From positions 4,774,001-4,838,000 of the forward strand of contig JAETXT010000001.1 in assembly GCA_019188255.1 (NCBI GenBank): a stretch of 64,000 bases of DNA, written 5' to 3'. This document shows positions 33,757 through 45,784 of this stretch, piece after piece. The first letter of the stretch is position 1. Each line of letters starts with the position of its first letter. This DNA is from Verticillium longisporum (Eukaryota; Ascomycota; Sordariomycetes; Glomerellales; Plectosphaerellaceae). Both the position numbers and the translations under genes were made by a program. Under the pieces are notes generated by a model, which saw only the letters and a list, made by a program, of their open reading frames with translations, had not been told where the DNA came from and did no database searches.

Positions 33757-34608
33757 ATGACGACCTCGAAGCAACTCGCAGCGACGCTGAAGGCGCTGCA
33801 CGAGCCCTCGTCGCCCCTCATTCTTCCCAACATCTGGGATTACGCTTCTCTGAAGGCGGTCCTCTCCCTCAATGGCAGCGACACGGTCTCGGGCCCTGTT
33901 AAAGCCATAGCCACGGCTTCCTGGGCCGTCGCCGAGTCACAGGGCATCAAGGACGAAGACCTCACATTCGAGCAAAACATGGCCGCAATCAGCCGGCTCG
34001 CGCCCCACGTCCAGCCCTCGGGGCTCCCATTGACCGTCGACATTCAAGACGGCTACGGGGCGCGCATCAAGGAGGCCGTGGCGAAGGTCGTCGAGCTCGG
34101 CGCTGTTGGCGCGAACATCGAAGACAGCATCCCCGAGCGGGGTTTCGGTCGCGGGATCGAGGGGTCGCTGTACGGGGTGGAGGAGCAGGTGGACCGGCTC
34201 AAGACTGCGCTGGCAGCCGCAGCCGCCGCGGGGTGCGAGGGCTTTGTTCTGAATGCCCGTTGCGATGTGTTCCGGCTTGAGCCTTACTGCGAGGCCAATG
34301 ATAAGGCTGTTCTGGAGGAGGGCATCAAGCGGGGACGCGCGTACCTAGAGGCTGGAGCGACGACGGTGTTCTTCTGGGGTGGTGGTGGTCGAGGGCTACG
34401 GACCTCCGAGGTGGAGGTGCTCGTGAAGGAGCTTGGCGGTCGGGTTTCTGTGAAGCTTGGCGAAAAGGACGATTCCCTGACGACGAAGCAACTCGGGGAG
34501 ATGGGGGTTGCGAGGATCAGCGTTGGACCTAGCCTGTACTCCATTGCCATGCGTGCTGTCGCCGAGGCTGCAAGGAATATTTTGTCTGGCGGAGGGTTCA
34601 AAGGATGA
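33757..34608 (+). CDS. isocitrate lyase/PEP mutase superfamily enzyme
   Basis: A single exon of 283 residues from ATGACGACC. It has the superfamily barrel landmarks: LPNIWDYASLK near the start, ATASWAVAESQG, the metal site VDIQDGYG, GANIEDS and VLNARCDVF, and a late RISVGPSLY. Members of this group (carboxyvinyl-carboxyphosphonate phosphorylmutase or oxaloacetate-hydrolase-like) make or break C-C or C-P bonds next to a carboxylate, with Mg. The usual ICL catalytic KKCGH loop is not present, so it is not isocitrate lyase itself. The exact reaction is unknown. Confidence 0.86.
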   Translation: MTTSKQLAATLKALHEPSSPLILPNIWDYASLKAVLSLNGSDTVSGPVKAIATASWAVAESQGIKDEDLTFEQNMAAISRLAPHVQPSGLPLTVDIQDGYGARIKEAVAKVVELGAVGANIEDSIPERGFGRGIEGSLYGVEEQVDRLKTALAAAAAAGCEGFVLNARCDVFRLEPYCEANDKAVLEEGIKRGRAYLEAGATTVFFWGGGGRGLRTSEVEVLVKELGGRVSVKLGEKDDSLTTKQLGEMGVARISVGPSLYSIAMRAVAEAARNILSGGGFKG

Positions 34609-35405
34609 TCTATACATGCACGGCATCAATCACTTTGTACTTTAAGATGGACTCTATATGTGAAATCGCTGGCATCCACAGCATGACGCCTTTGGCCTGT
34701 TCTCCCCTTGCATTGTGCAGTGACCGTGAAATCACGACTCTACCATATTCGAAATCATCACGGATAGCATGGATTGCAGATTAGCTTCAACGCTGGGGAC
34801 ATGGCTGCTTTGCGACTCATGATCAATGGCTTTTGTGTGTCATGTGCTCTACAGCACTGCCACTTCGTTTCCTCATGCCGGTCGTGCAGCTATCAATGTG
34901 CCGCCACGTATGAAGGGCCTCAACCGTACCCCGAACTAGGAGTAAGGAGAGACGAGTCAAAACAAGCACATTGCCCAAAAGTCAGGGTCGGGTTTAGGGG
35001 CCCAACGGCATGTTGTCCGATGCGGCAGTACTCATGACGAAGCCCGCCTTGGCCAACCACTGTTGATGACCCAGAGACTGTGCGACAGGGGGGTCTCCTT
35101 GGAAGCTTGGTTCGGGGTGCCGAGCGTTGATCTCATTGGATTTCCAGCGCTCCCATCGCCGCCGACTGCGTCATCAACCGCTGGCCAGCCTGGTGAGGAG
35201 GGGGAAATGGTCATAGAATGGGAATCAAGGTCACGGTTATCCATTCCAAGGCTGGGCTTCTTTTCAAAGGTGACAGGTATATATGCCATTGATCAGATGA
35301 TGGACTCTCGTGAAAGCCCTCTGGGCTAAAACCCCATCACTCCATCAACAGCAACTCGCTACCACTGACGATTAGTGCTCCAGCCGGAAACCCCAGAAAA
35401 CTAGG
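34609..35405. promoter_or_regulatory. intergenic; TATA box upstream of CAP gene
   Basis: No gene seen in 797 bp. TATATATG at 35278-35285 is about 120 bp before the ATG at 35406 and may be its TATA box. Confidence 0.45.
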
Positions 35406-36047
35406 ATGCTGTCCACCAACATCATCAAGCTTGCCCTTCTAGGCGCAGCAACCACAGTGCTCGCTCAAACGACGACATTAGCGCCCGTCCTTCCGTCCAA
35501 TGAGCCGGAATGGCGATCGGACGACACGTTTACCTCGGCAGTACTGGACACGCACAATGATTACCGCTCCGAGCACGACGCCGAGGCCCTCGTCTGGAAC
35601 AACACGCTTGCTGAGTACGCCGAGGAGTACCTCGATAGCGACGGCGATGACGACGACGAGTGTCCCGACTTCGAGCACTCGGACACGCCTTACGGCGAGA
35701 ACCTGGCCATCGGCCACGCCAACGCGTCGGCAGCCGTCGAGGCGTGGGGCGACGAGCGCGATGAGTACGACTTTGACGACCAGGGATTCGACCAAGAAAC
35801 AGGCCACTTTACGCAGCTGGTCTGGAAGAATACAACAGACGTTGGTTGCGCGAGGAAGCTGTGTCGCGGCGGCGATTGGAACGGGTGGTATCTCGTGTGC
35901 GAGTACTGGCCGCGCGGAAACGTCCAAGACCAGTATGAAGACCAGGTCAGCGCGGGGCAATTCGAGGGGGCGGCCGCCGGCTTGATGAGATCGCACCAGA
36001 CTGCAGCATTGGTGGTGGCCATGTTGGGCCTGTGGGTCGTTCTTTGA
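35406..36047 (+). CDS. secreted CAP (SCP/PR-1) domain protein, probably GPI-anchored
   Basis: A single exon of 213 residues. Residues 1-20 are a signal peptide (IIKLALLGAATTVLA, cut near AQ). The CAP domain runs from ~42 to ~180: VLDTHNDYRSEHDAEALVWN, PYGENLAIG, TGHFTQLVWKNTTDVGCA and GWYLVCEYWPRGN, which include the His/Glu cavity residues of the family. The domain is very acidic (a DGDDDDEC insert). The C-terminus is a hydrophobic tail (TAALVVAMLGLWVVL) after a small-residue stretch, consistent with GPI attachment. Fungal CAP proteins bind sterols or fatty acids and are often made during host contact; that is family knowledge only. Confidence 0.9.
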   Translation: MLSTNIIKLALLGAATTVLAQTTTLAPVLPSNEPEWRSDDTFTSAVLDTHNDYRSEHDAEALVWNNTLAEYAEEYLDSDGDDDDECPDFEHSDTPYGENLAIGHANASAAVEAWGDERDEYDFDDQGFDQETGHFTQLVWKNTTDVGCARKLCRGGDWNGWYLVCEYWPRGNVQDQYEDQVSAGQFEGAAAGLMRSHQTAALVVAMLGLWVVL

Positions 36048-37129
36048 GGGGCGGAAGACCGATTATTGTGACGGCACTCTTACGATGTACACGACTCATA
36101 AACTACGCTGGATTTTTTTTTCTCCCTTTACTATGTACACACAATGGTGACGCCTCCCTGATTTCGAGATCGTACAAGTCACAGCCATGAGGGATGGGTA
36201 TGAGCTGTCGCTGAGTCGCCAAACTCTATGCCGGGTGAGCCACAGGCAGCACACACACACGAAGCTGCAATTGAGGCTACGTACTCTGAAGAAGTATCGG
36301 CGCGTTGGAGAACAGTCATGAAAATTGGACACCAACGTAGACAGGGCAGATTAATGCAAGTGGCCAAGGTTTCACACTACCAGTAGATGGATGACCTGAC
36401 TTCCAGATGAGCGGTCTCGCCGCTCGTAAACCAGGAGGTACTGTGGATTTACCGCTCCCGCAATCATCCAGTCGGGCACGACATCGTAGCATTTGATAGG
36501 GCCGAAGGGTCAGTTTCACCTGTCGGTAACCTCTGAAGATATCTGGATCAGGGGACCTTTGCTCCAATCAACCAGAAACCGTGTTATAGGCTGCAGGGCT
36601 GAAGTCGATAGCTAAGAATGAAATGGGCAGTCGAATACAATGACAACGGCAGCGTGGTTCTCGGTCAAGCTTGACTTGATTCTTCCCAGGCGGCTCTTGT
36701 GACATACCTGCCAAAGATAATCACGACAACCAACAAGCTTTTACAGCCGACTTCGCTGTTCTCGACGCCATGGCTGGAATGTATCAAGAAGTACTTGATA
36801 CTACGAGCTTGCGAAATATTGTCAGTGCGAGATTTGAATTTCCGAGCAGTGGACCTGAACATGGCTCGACACTGATATTTAGATTTGCCGTAGCAATCTT
36901 GGAATGCCGTACAGCCGCCGCTGGTCGCCGCTGAGAGACAGTCAATATTAAGGTTCTGATCGGACATATCTGTCGCTGGTGTCAATCCATAATGGGTGGT
37001 ACGCCACACAAATGAATGGATAGTGTCGAAAACAAGCTGCGTCTTGTACGTGTCCCGGATCGTATCTGTTCAAACCCCTAGCAGCAGCTTGGATTCCGGC
37101 GACTTACCAGCACTATCTCTTTACGTGGT
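36048..37129. other. intergenic region
   Basis: No gene I can support in 1.1 kb. A CACACACACA tract lies near 36250. Confidence 0.45.
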
Positions 37130-38608
37130 GTGACTCACCACGGCTTCATTAACATCTATCTTGTCGATATGTCTGCCATTTGGGCATTCGCTGTGCCTTC
37201 CAATGCATATCTTTCAACAGACGCGGTCAATTTGTACCAAATAAGCTCAAAGTTTCGCGCCCTAGCTCAGACGCATAGTTTTGTATATAGACTTGTGGCC
37301 GGTCACCTGGTCAGCCATTATGGTTTTTGAGCCTTGGCTTAACGCCCAGTTCACCATGAGATTCCCCTTCCCAAGCAGTTCTTTTTGGTACGAGTCTGAG
37401 TCCTAGGCGGTGTAAAGATCTCGTAACAAACGAATGCGCCTTTTGGAAGAAATAGCGGTTTATATACAATCCCGGATTCTTTGTCCAGAATATACAAAAG
37501 CTCATACTCGAGTGCGTTAATAAAGCATTCCTTTTCAGAGATTATCTCGAGGGCATTGCACAGTCGGGAAAAACAACCAAGCTGAAGAATTAGGCCATGG
37601 CGGCCAGGTATGATATCACCAGTTTGGCCGTCCTGTAGGTCGACATGGCCTTTGTCGAGATGATATTATCTCAACTCTCGCCAGAGTGGAAGCTGTATTC
37701 ATATTCAGACCTCAGATTTGGCCAATCTTTACTGGGCTCAAAGGAAACGCGTGTTGGCTTGTGAACATGTGAGCACCAATGCAATATAGACACCTTCATA
37801 CCGTTTGCAGTTGGTATACCTGGCAGGACAACCGCGCCATGTACAAAGAATTCAGACCCATGGTCGAGTTACAGCCGCGAAGCCACGACCACACCGAAAG
37901 ACCTAGAACTATCAATAGCCTAGCCATCCGCGCTTATATGAAGGAGTATGACTCCAAACCCGCGCGTAGTGATGATTTTGATCCAGAGTTACTTGAAACG
38001 ACCATTCAACAGATCAAAATTCTCTTCTTCGCTGGTCACGACACGACATCATCGGCGCTTTGCTTTGCCTACAGCCGTTGTTACAAAAGCCCGAACAACC
38101 TCGGCCGACTGCGCGCTGAACACGATGCTGTCTTCAGCCCCAATCCTTCGACGGCAGCCTCCAGAACCGCAGCAACGCCCGCATTCCTCAACCAGCTTCC
38201 CGATACAACAGCCTTCATCAAAGAGAGGCTACGCCTCGACGCTTCTGTCCTCGGTCCAACAGGGCCACCCCGACTTCTCCCTCACGCACCCGGAAGCAAG
38301 AAAGGTCTATCCAACCGACGGGTTAATTCTCATTTCGAGCACTCATCTCCCGCAACGTTCGCCAGGTCACTGGCCTAACCAAAACGAGATTCTGCCAGAG
38401 CGCTGGCTTGCGCGCGAGGTTGACCCATTGTGGCCCGTCAAGGACGCCCGGCGGCACTTTGACCTGGGCCCGCGTGCTTGCATACATGGTAGGAGAGGAG
38501 CTCGTGTTGACGGAGCTTAGGGTGATTCTGGCCATCATAGCACGGAACTTTGAGACCGCGCCCCTGTATGCGGAGGGAACCGTATCATTTACCGGCGATG
38601 TGGCGTGA
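37130..38608 (+). pseudogene. second cytochrome P450 relic, heavily decayed
   Basis: P450 pieces occur in order but in different frames. Near 37460-37660 one frame reads YNPGFFVQNIQKL, DYLEGIAQSGKTTKL and RYDITSLAVL with three TAG codons between them. From about 37830 come the pre-I-helix part, the I-helix IKILFFAGHDTTSSALCFAY and the K-helix FIKERLRLDASVLGP. A frame change near 38265 leads to HWPNQNEILPERWL and the heme loop FDLGPRACI. An extra seven bases follow the cysteine codon before GEELVLTELRVILAIIARNFETAP. It is not a half of the relic at 27.4-28.7 kb, since both contain an I-helix. It resembles sterigmatocystin-type P450s. Left edge uncertain. Confidence 0.8.
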
Positions 38609-41600
38609 CGGTCAGGCCTGCGTGACGAGGTAATACCCGATCCGAGGGATGGTATGCTGGTGCAATTGGAGAGAGGAAACACGTTGCTGTTACTACGCAA
38701 AGTGTAGATAAACTCGCTACAGATGCAACCTAGCGTCAGCAAGGATGGATATACCATGTCCCACGGCCCTGGACTTCTTGTGTTATGGCATGTGTCTTGT
38801 GCGTTTTCACGCGTATGCCGTTGAAGTGGTTGTTTTGCAAATCGGGCTGTGAACGTGCAGTCGAGACTGTGAGTGGGTGCTCGCCAGAGCCACGGAAATA
38901 TCGACGGCCACCTAGACAAGTGTTGCGTACATGGAGAGTCAACTGCGTAACTCTAAAGCCCCGAGTGTGAAAGATGCCTCAAGAGCGGCCACGCAGGGAA
39001 AACCCCCAAGAAAGCACCGTCGGCAGTGCAGGCCCGCGTGTCTTTGGCTGTGATGGAACATGCCGGGTTACATGCAAGCCATGTGGCCCGGAGCGAACTG
39101 AATCGGCAAGCTTATGGATTAGGCGAGAAAGCAGCGGATGCCATCGACCCTCGACACGTGGTGAGGAGGGGTAAAATCGCTTTTCCAGCAGTTCAAATCC
39201 TGCGGTGTGTGAGAGATCACCTCAGCTCGACTCCGCGGTCTGCCACGTGGAGCACCAAGAAGCCGGCCCAACCGAAGACACTTCGCATGAGCATGGCATG
39301 CCGGCGAGATTGCCGCATGTCGGCATCAATAGTCGAAGGATCGATATTGCAGAAAATGGAACCATTGCGGTGATCGCGACAGGCCATCCGTCAGCTCTCT
39401 CCTGCAGGATGCACAACAGCCCAGCTTGGGAAGTGGGAACTCTCCACCGCTCCCATCTGGACTCATGCAAAGGAACAACGTGATTGTTCGTGCTGAATGG
39501 TAGGCAAGCACACGTGAGGTGAAGGGCAGGTTACGATGCATTGTGTGATTAATCGGCCCATCCGCTCGCTTCGGCGCACTTTGCAACCCAAGAGTCCCCC
39601 TCCTGATTGGCATTTTATCTCCTTCAATGTCCCGTCAATGAGACGTCGCGCACCAGGGGTGGGACCAGAATGGCAGGTTGCCTGCCATCAGAATCAAGTT
39701 ATTTTGAAATGAGCCTGGATTGCTGTTAATACTTGGAAGTTGCCGTATGGAGTAGTCAGTCCCCGCCCAGAGTCTCGTTCTCGCACCAGAGCAATCTGCC
39801 GAGCCCAAACCTACATGGAACAGCGCCTGACGACAGAAGAGGAAGCCCGAGAAGGGTTTACTAAAAAAACAAGCACAGATGGCACTGACTCGGCCAACAG
39901 AGCACTATCGATCAGCTCGATAGATAAAGTTTGCTCCCACATCTCGCCACGCTCTAGGGTCCAACGTAAAGCCAGACCCTCTTCCTCGGGGCGTGTGACT
40001 GGCACTGGTGACCGAGGTGAGCGCGATTGCCGCCTTCCCCGAGTCTGGAAAGATCCCTCAGAATGGTCTCGGTGGCGATCGCGGAGTCTTTTCGCGGGTT
40101 CGTTTGACGTCGCGAGCGCCACGGCGGCTAAATGGGGGACCTGGAGCGGATCAGCGCTCTAGCGGCCCCGATGCTGTATGCGTTCCACGTGCTATTGACA
40201 AGACCAATAGCTGACTGACGGTGCTATAGCGGTTGGCGAGACAGGGGGTTCGGATTGAGCGGCCGCGGGGGTCTTGTCCCAGGCTGCTTGGTGGCCTTCG
40301 GGGGTACCGAACAGGGCCATAAACCCGAGCAGCAACATAGTCTACTAAATGGCATATGCTTAGCTTCCAGGTAGGCCCGCGGATGCATGATACCCGCGCC
40401 TGGATCTTTTCCATCGGCTAAAAGATTATTGATCTTCATTGATCAATGCCACCCTCGACGCCGAAGATATGTCGCCATCCACCAGCCCATAGGACTCCAC
40501 GTGTACCCCAGTGTCTTATGTACCATGTACATGTACATAACACGTGCGATGCCAAGCTGACCCCCGGTGGGGTCTGATTCGCTGAAGAATGCAAGATCAA
40601 GGGACGCAAGGGGACACTTGGAAGAGGGGGCATACTTGGTACTGTATCTGCCTGTCCCTCATTTAGCAATGCTGTTGGTTCGTTGAAAGCAGTGTTGGCC
40701 TCATGTCCCAGGTGAGAAAAGTAAAACTGAGCAGCTCTTCGGATCACCTGCCGGAAAGAATAAGCCACATTCCATGCGCGCAATCTGCATGCCAATTCCA
40801 CGTGGGCTGGCCGAGATTACCGGAGGCGTGCTGTTGCTGGTCCTGATAGTGGGAGGAAATGAACAAGATGATGAAAAAAAAAAACAAGAAAACAGAATAC
40901 GACCCAGCAAAACGTTCGATGGCATATTCCGTCGGACCACGTCTCGCCCGTGCGCAGGGCGTTGAGGAATGCAGTTGTCTGCGCCACTCCCGCCCAGTTT
41001 GCCGTTTGTTCCTCGTGTTCCACGCGTCCGTAACTCTCTTCAGGATGATAGCGGACCCGAGCAGACGTGACGCCCGCCGTTAAGCTTCTTTAGGTTTCGT
41101 TAGGCTTCGCGGGCGGGTCCCGGGGCCGCAAGTTGGCCCCAAGGTGCCCTGCCGTTTAGCCTACTTGGTACATTTGGACCTAAGCATCGCAACTTGTTCC
41201 TTCGCCCCTCGCCAGACGCAAGGGACCTCCTCTCTAGCGATAGCCGCGCCTCTAGTGGCAAATGCCGTCTCAGCGGAGAAGCGCTCAAACTCCAAATAAT
41301 GACAGGCAGGTTGCCGTCACTCATGCTAATCCATCCGTCACTGTTGCCGCTGGGCACCTCCCCACCTCACCCAGGACTGTACTACATGCAATCTGTCAAT
41401 CACGTCCTGGCCGATACAGGGGCTCTGGACAGGCGTTTGCGCTGGGGGCAAGTTGCGTCTGTCATCTGATTCGTGCGTTGGTGTGTTGACAACCGGCGGG
41501 GGCCGTTGTTCCATGCCGATTCGATTCGAGGCAATGCAAGGACTGGGAAGGGAGGTCGTCCCACGACGGACAGATCAAATTTTCCGCCCGTGGCGCACCT

Positions 41601-42398
41601 GGCGTAAACGTTACGAAGCTCTAGAGCATCTAGCGCAGCTTTTCGTCGTCTCGGCGGCATGGACCAGCTTCCTCTAGACCCGTTCAACGACACCCCCCTA
41701 TCCCAGTAGACTGGAGAAGAATGGGGTCGCAGTGGAGCAGAGGGGTTTGCGAGCGGACGTTATAGGGCAGAAGTTTGAACCCCTGAACCGGAGATTGACA
41801 TCTCGCGCGAAGGGGTGTCGAGATTAATGCATCCTACCTTGCCCTTGCTTGAGTAGCAGAAGTAGGACAAGTCTACTTTTGCCGTACGAGCACTACTGAA
41901 TCGGCAAATGTTGTTGGCCAAAAAGCCCGCCAACCTAAGCTTCCATTATGTGCCCTCTCTCGTCTTCGGCTTGAGAGGTGCCGGCGTAGAGTGGAAGCGA
42001 AGCTACAGGGCAGCGAACTGCCAACCTGGCCTGGCCATCAGCTGTTCGTAATCCGTCGCCTTCGCGACAACAAACCCTGCATCTGCCCCTCTATCAGTGG
42101 AGAAAGTATTGGACTGGGCTTCCCTCTGAACGCAGTAGCTGCACGCCATGTGGTATGCCTGATCCCACGAGAAGAAGCGACACGCGGCGAGCCTAGACCA
42201 ACCTACGTCGTCGAGGACAACGCAGGGAGGCAAGCTCACCGAGGGCTGTCTACGCCCCCTGGCCTGGGAATCGAGACGCTTCATTTAGTACAAGTACGGG
42301 GCGATCCCCTCCCCCTCCTCGCGACTTGTTTTCCAGAAGGCCATCCCTCTTTCGCCCAACCCGGATAACATTCATTACTAGAGAGATCCTCCACCACA
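38609..42398. other. large gene-poor stretch
   Basis: I see no supportable gene in 3.8 kb. Open frames up to 140 codons exist but lack recognisable motifs or splice support. TGTACATGTACA palindromes occur near 40525. The last ~90 bp are the C-rich leader of the FAD oxidase. Confidence 0.5.
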
Positions 42399-44256
42399 AT
42401 GGTCTCCTTCTCGACCCTCTTCGTCGGCGCCGTGGCCCTTGCGGCTCAGTCCGTGTCCGCCGGCACTACCAAGCCCGCGGCTCTCGTTCCCCGTACCTTC
42501 GAAGGCCAGAAGTACGGCTGCAAGTGCTACCCGGGCGACGCGTGCTGGCCCCAGCAGAGCGATTGGGACAGCCTCAACGCCAAGGTCGATGGAAACCTCC
42601 GCGTTCACGTGCCTCCCGAGGCTGCTTGCTACAACACCTTCGATGGTCTGCTCGGCTCTCAGCAGACTTACGATGCGGCCAAGTGCGCCGAGGTCACCAA
42701 GAGTTGGACAAGTGAGACCTGGACGTGAGTCGAACCTCCTCTTGAATGACGTCTTGGAAACAGCGATACTAACGACAGACCACAGCGTCGACCAAGACGC
42801 CCTGAACATTTGGAAGTACTTCACCAACGCCACCTGTCTGCCCACGACCGATCCCTCTAGGTCCTGCACGCTTGGCTTTTACGGTGTCTACGTGGTCATG
42901 GCCAAGACCAAGGACCACATCAAGGCCGGTATCAACTTTGCGCGGGACCACAACCTGCGCCTTGTCATCCGCAACACCGGCCACGACTTTTCCGGCCGCA
43001 GCACTGGCTGGGGCTCTCTCATCATCAACACTCATTCTTTCCAGGACATCAAGTTCCACAACAAGTGGACTGGTCCCGGCGGCTACAACGGCGGCGCCGT
43101 TACCGTCGGTGCCGGTGTTCAAGGCATCACTATTCTCGAGGCCGCCCAGAAGCAAAACCCCAAGCTTACCCTTGTCACTGGCGAGTGCAAGACTGTCGGT
43201 CTCGCTGGCGGTTACGTCGCTGGCGGCGGCCACGGGCCCCTGACATCTGCCTACGGCATGGCCGCCGACAACACGCTGGAGTTCGAGGTTATCACCGCCA
43301 AGGGCGATCATGTCGTCGCCAACGAGAAGGTGAACGCCGACCTCTACTTTGCCCTCCGTGGCGGCGGTCCCTCGTCCTTCGGTGTCGTCACCTCGGTCAC
43401 CTTCCGCACCTACCCCGAGGTCCAGGTCGCTGGTGCCCTCCTTGACATCAACTCCACTCTGACCCAGGACGAGAACCTCATCTGGGAGGGCATCCGCATC
43501 TGGCACAAGTACGGCAACCACCTTGTCGACAACGGTCTTTACAGCTACTTTGAGATCTTCCCTTTCACCTTCCGCGCCCGCCCGATTGTCGCCGTCGGCA
43601 AGACCAAGGATGAGCTCGATGCCATCCTCAAGCCCCTCCTCGACGAGCTGACCGCCGCCGGCGTGCCCTTCACTGTCATGACCAAGGGCTACCCGACGCT
43701 CTTTGAGCTCTACGGCGAGCTGTTCGAGGACGAGGCCGCGGGTCTGCACGCCCTCAGCGGCGGCTATGGCATCAGCAAGCAGGACATCGCCAACAACAAC
43801 GACGGCATCATCAAGGCCTTCCGCACAGTCATGAGCCCTCGCGCCGACCTCACCTACACGGGCGCCATGATCGGCCACTTCTTCAGGCCCCCCAACTCCA
43901 ACTCGGGCGCCGCCCTCAACCCCCGCTGGCGCGACTCGACCAACTATGTCATCGCCACCATGCTCGTCCCCAATACCGCGACCGCCGCCCAGAAGGCCGA
44001 CCTCCAGACGGTCCTGACCAACAACATGGACGGCAGCATGCGCGAGGCCGCCCCCGGTGGCTTCGCCTACATCAACGAGGCCGACCCTTTCACCCCCGAC
44101 TTCAGCACCCACTTCTGGGGTGACAAGTTATACGCCAAGCTCAAGTGCGTCCGCGACAAGTGGGATCCCAACATGGTCTTCTACGCCCAGGCCACCGTCA
44201 ACACGGAGAAGTGGGCCGTCATTGAGGGCAACACGAGGCTCTGCAAGAAGCTCTGA
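42399..44256 (+). CDS. secreted FAD-linked (BBE-like) oxidoreductase
   Basis: Exons 42399-42724 and 42786-44256 (61-bp intron) encode 598 residues. A signal peptide covers ~1-21 (FSTLFVGAVALAAQSVSA). The FAD-binding PCMH domain follows, with RNTGHDFSGRSTGWGSL, whose His is the usual 8-alpha-histidyl FAD attachment site, and GECKTVGLAGGYVAGGGHGPL, where the Cys could give a second covalent link. YGMAADNTLEFEVITA and ALRGGGPSSFGVVTSVTF are further family signatures. The C-terminal FYAQATVNTEKWAV is a variant of the BBE tail. These enzymes oxidise alcohols, sugars or secondary metabolites with O2. No biosynthetic cluster partner is adjacent. Confidence 0.92.
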
Positions 44257-44489
44257 GGGGGTGAAATGGCTTGATGGGTCATATTGCTGCATTGGATAGC
44301 GGGCGTTCATTCATACTTGTTCTTATAGAAGTGATAGACAGGGGCCTCGACCCGATACTTGATGTAATAACACGTGACCCGACGTTGATTACAAAACATT
44401 TGGAGAGCGCGCTGCACTGTGGCTGTGATGTGATTCTGGGATGATAGAAATGAAGAAGAAGATGCATCTCCCGGCTGAGAAAGATGCTG

Positions 44490-45493
44490 TCAATTACCAG
44501 CTTTCGGGCTCGTAGCAATGGGCAGCGCACGTCTCAGTCGAGTGAGAATGTCGAGATATTCGGTCGAGTTCCCAGCCGTCAAGATGCCATGCCTCACGTA
44601 AAAGTCGAGCATCACCAGCACGCAGTTTGCCTTGAACTCCTCCCTGAGCATCGCCTCCGTGACCTCTTCCACCGACATGAGCAAGAACTCCTCGACCTCA
44701 TCGTCCATCGGCTCCGGCACCATCGTCTCAGGCATCTCCAGATCGTACACGTACAGAACAGTGGGGAACACGGCGCCCTTGGCATCATTCTTGTGGACGT
44801 ACGTCACGGCGCCGACGGCTTGGGCGTGCTCTTGGACGTAGTCGGTCGGCAGCGACGCTTCCTCGCCCGCCTCAGCGACGATACAGTCCCACGGCTCGTC
44901 GGCCGCCTTGACGCCACCAGCAACAGTCGTGTCAAGCATGCCAGGATACGTGAACAAGTGTCGACTCCGCCTCGGCACCCAGATCTTCAGGCCCTCCGCA
45001 GTCCTCACGTACCCTGTCATGTGCGCCCCGCGAGACCCGATTCCGAATAGGGGCGCCGGGAACCTCTCGATGCTGACGGGGTAGTCTGCGCCCATGACGC
45101 GAAACGGCTCGCTGTGGCGTCCGTCGACGGACGTGAAGGTGTCGCCGTCCGCCACGATGGCGTCGACCACCGCCTGGAAGGCTCGATTGCACCAGGTGCT
45201 GGGATCTGCGCCGGAGGGCGCATCCTTGACCTGAACGAAACGGCACTCATGGTCGACGACGAAGTCGCCTGTCCAGGGCAATCTTGAGACAGTGGCGGGG
45301 ACGATGAAACCGTGGGATCTTCCGTCGCCGGGGAGTAAAAGCTTGTACAAATGACCAAAGTCAAAGTCGAGTGGCACGCTGTCGGTTCCAACGCGACGTC
45401 AGCCCCGGTCGATTTCGAGAGGGGGTGGGCGTCTCACTTGTCAACTGTATCAATCAAGCTCATGAAGCTGGGAAAGTTCCGAAACGACGCCAT
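44490..45493 (-). CDS. Nudix hydrolase with N-terminal DUF4743 (Tnr3-like)
   Basis: Two minus-strand exons (45438-45493 and 44490-45378; intron 59 bp) encode 314 residues, starting ATGGCGTCGTTTC. The N-terminal half (FVQVKDAP, GRHSEPFRVMGADYPVSIER) matches DUF4743, which precedes the Nudix domain in fungal thiamine-pyrophosphokinase-associated and plant Nudix20/24-type proteins. The Nudix box is present as GGVKAADEPWDCIVAEAGEEASL: the metal-binding glutamates are kept but the consensus Arg is Ala. GIGSRGAHMTGYV and LKIWVPRRS precede it. It has no pyrophosphokinase domain. Likely acts on thiamine-diphosphate derivatives, by family. Confidence 0.86.
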
Positions 45494-45784
45494 GTCGTGA
45501 CTGAAGTTGCCCTTGTCGTATACTAGGTAGTCTATGATGTCCTCTCGCGCCCCTTGGATGAGGGAAGGGGAAGGCGAAGATGTGGGCAACCAGAATGTGG
45601 CCCTCAGACTTTCTTCTAGAGGCTTAGGTAAGTCGATTTTATGCAAGTTGCATGAGATGTTGCATTGAAGAATAAAAACCACGATTCGTGCCTAATGGTT
45701 GGTAAAATTAAATTACACTGCTGTGGTACGATGTTACAATGAAGAGAAATATAATCAACCAGACACACCAAGTGCTCATGCATG

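Noticed and set aside
27441..38608. The two P450 relics as halves of one split gene
   Set aside because: Both contain an I-helix AGxDTT motif, so they overlap and come from different P450s.
39154..39212. tRNA-Ser-like T-arm (GCAGTTCAAATCCTGC)
   Set aside because: No A box, D-arm or anticodon arm; only the T-arm and a weak acceptor match.
39740..40162. 140-codon frame
   Set aside because: Low-complexity Arg/Ser composition and no family resemblance; an equal-length antisense frame exists.
42769..44112. 447-codon open frame antisense to the FAD oxidase
   Set aside because: It mirrors the codon bias of the GC-rich plus-strand gene; the plus strand has clear family motifs and splice sites.
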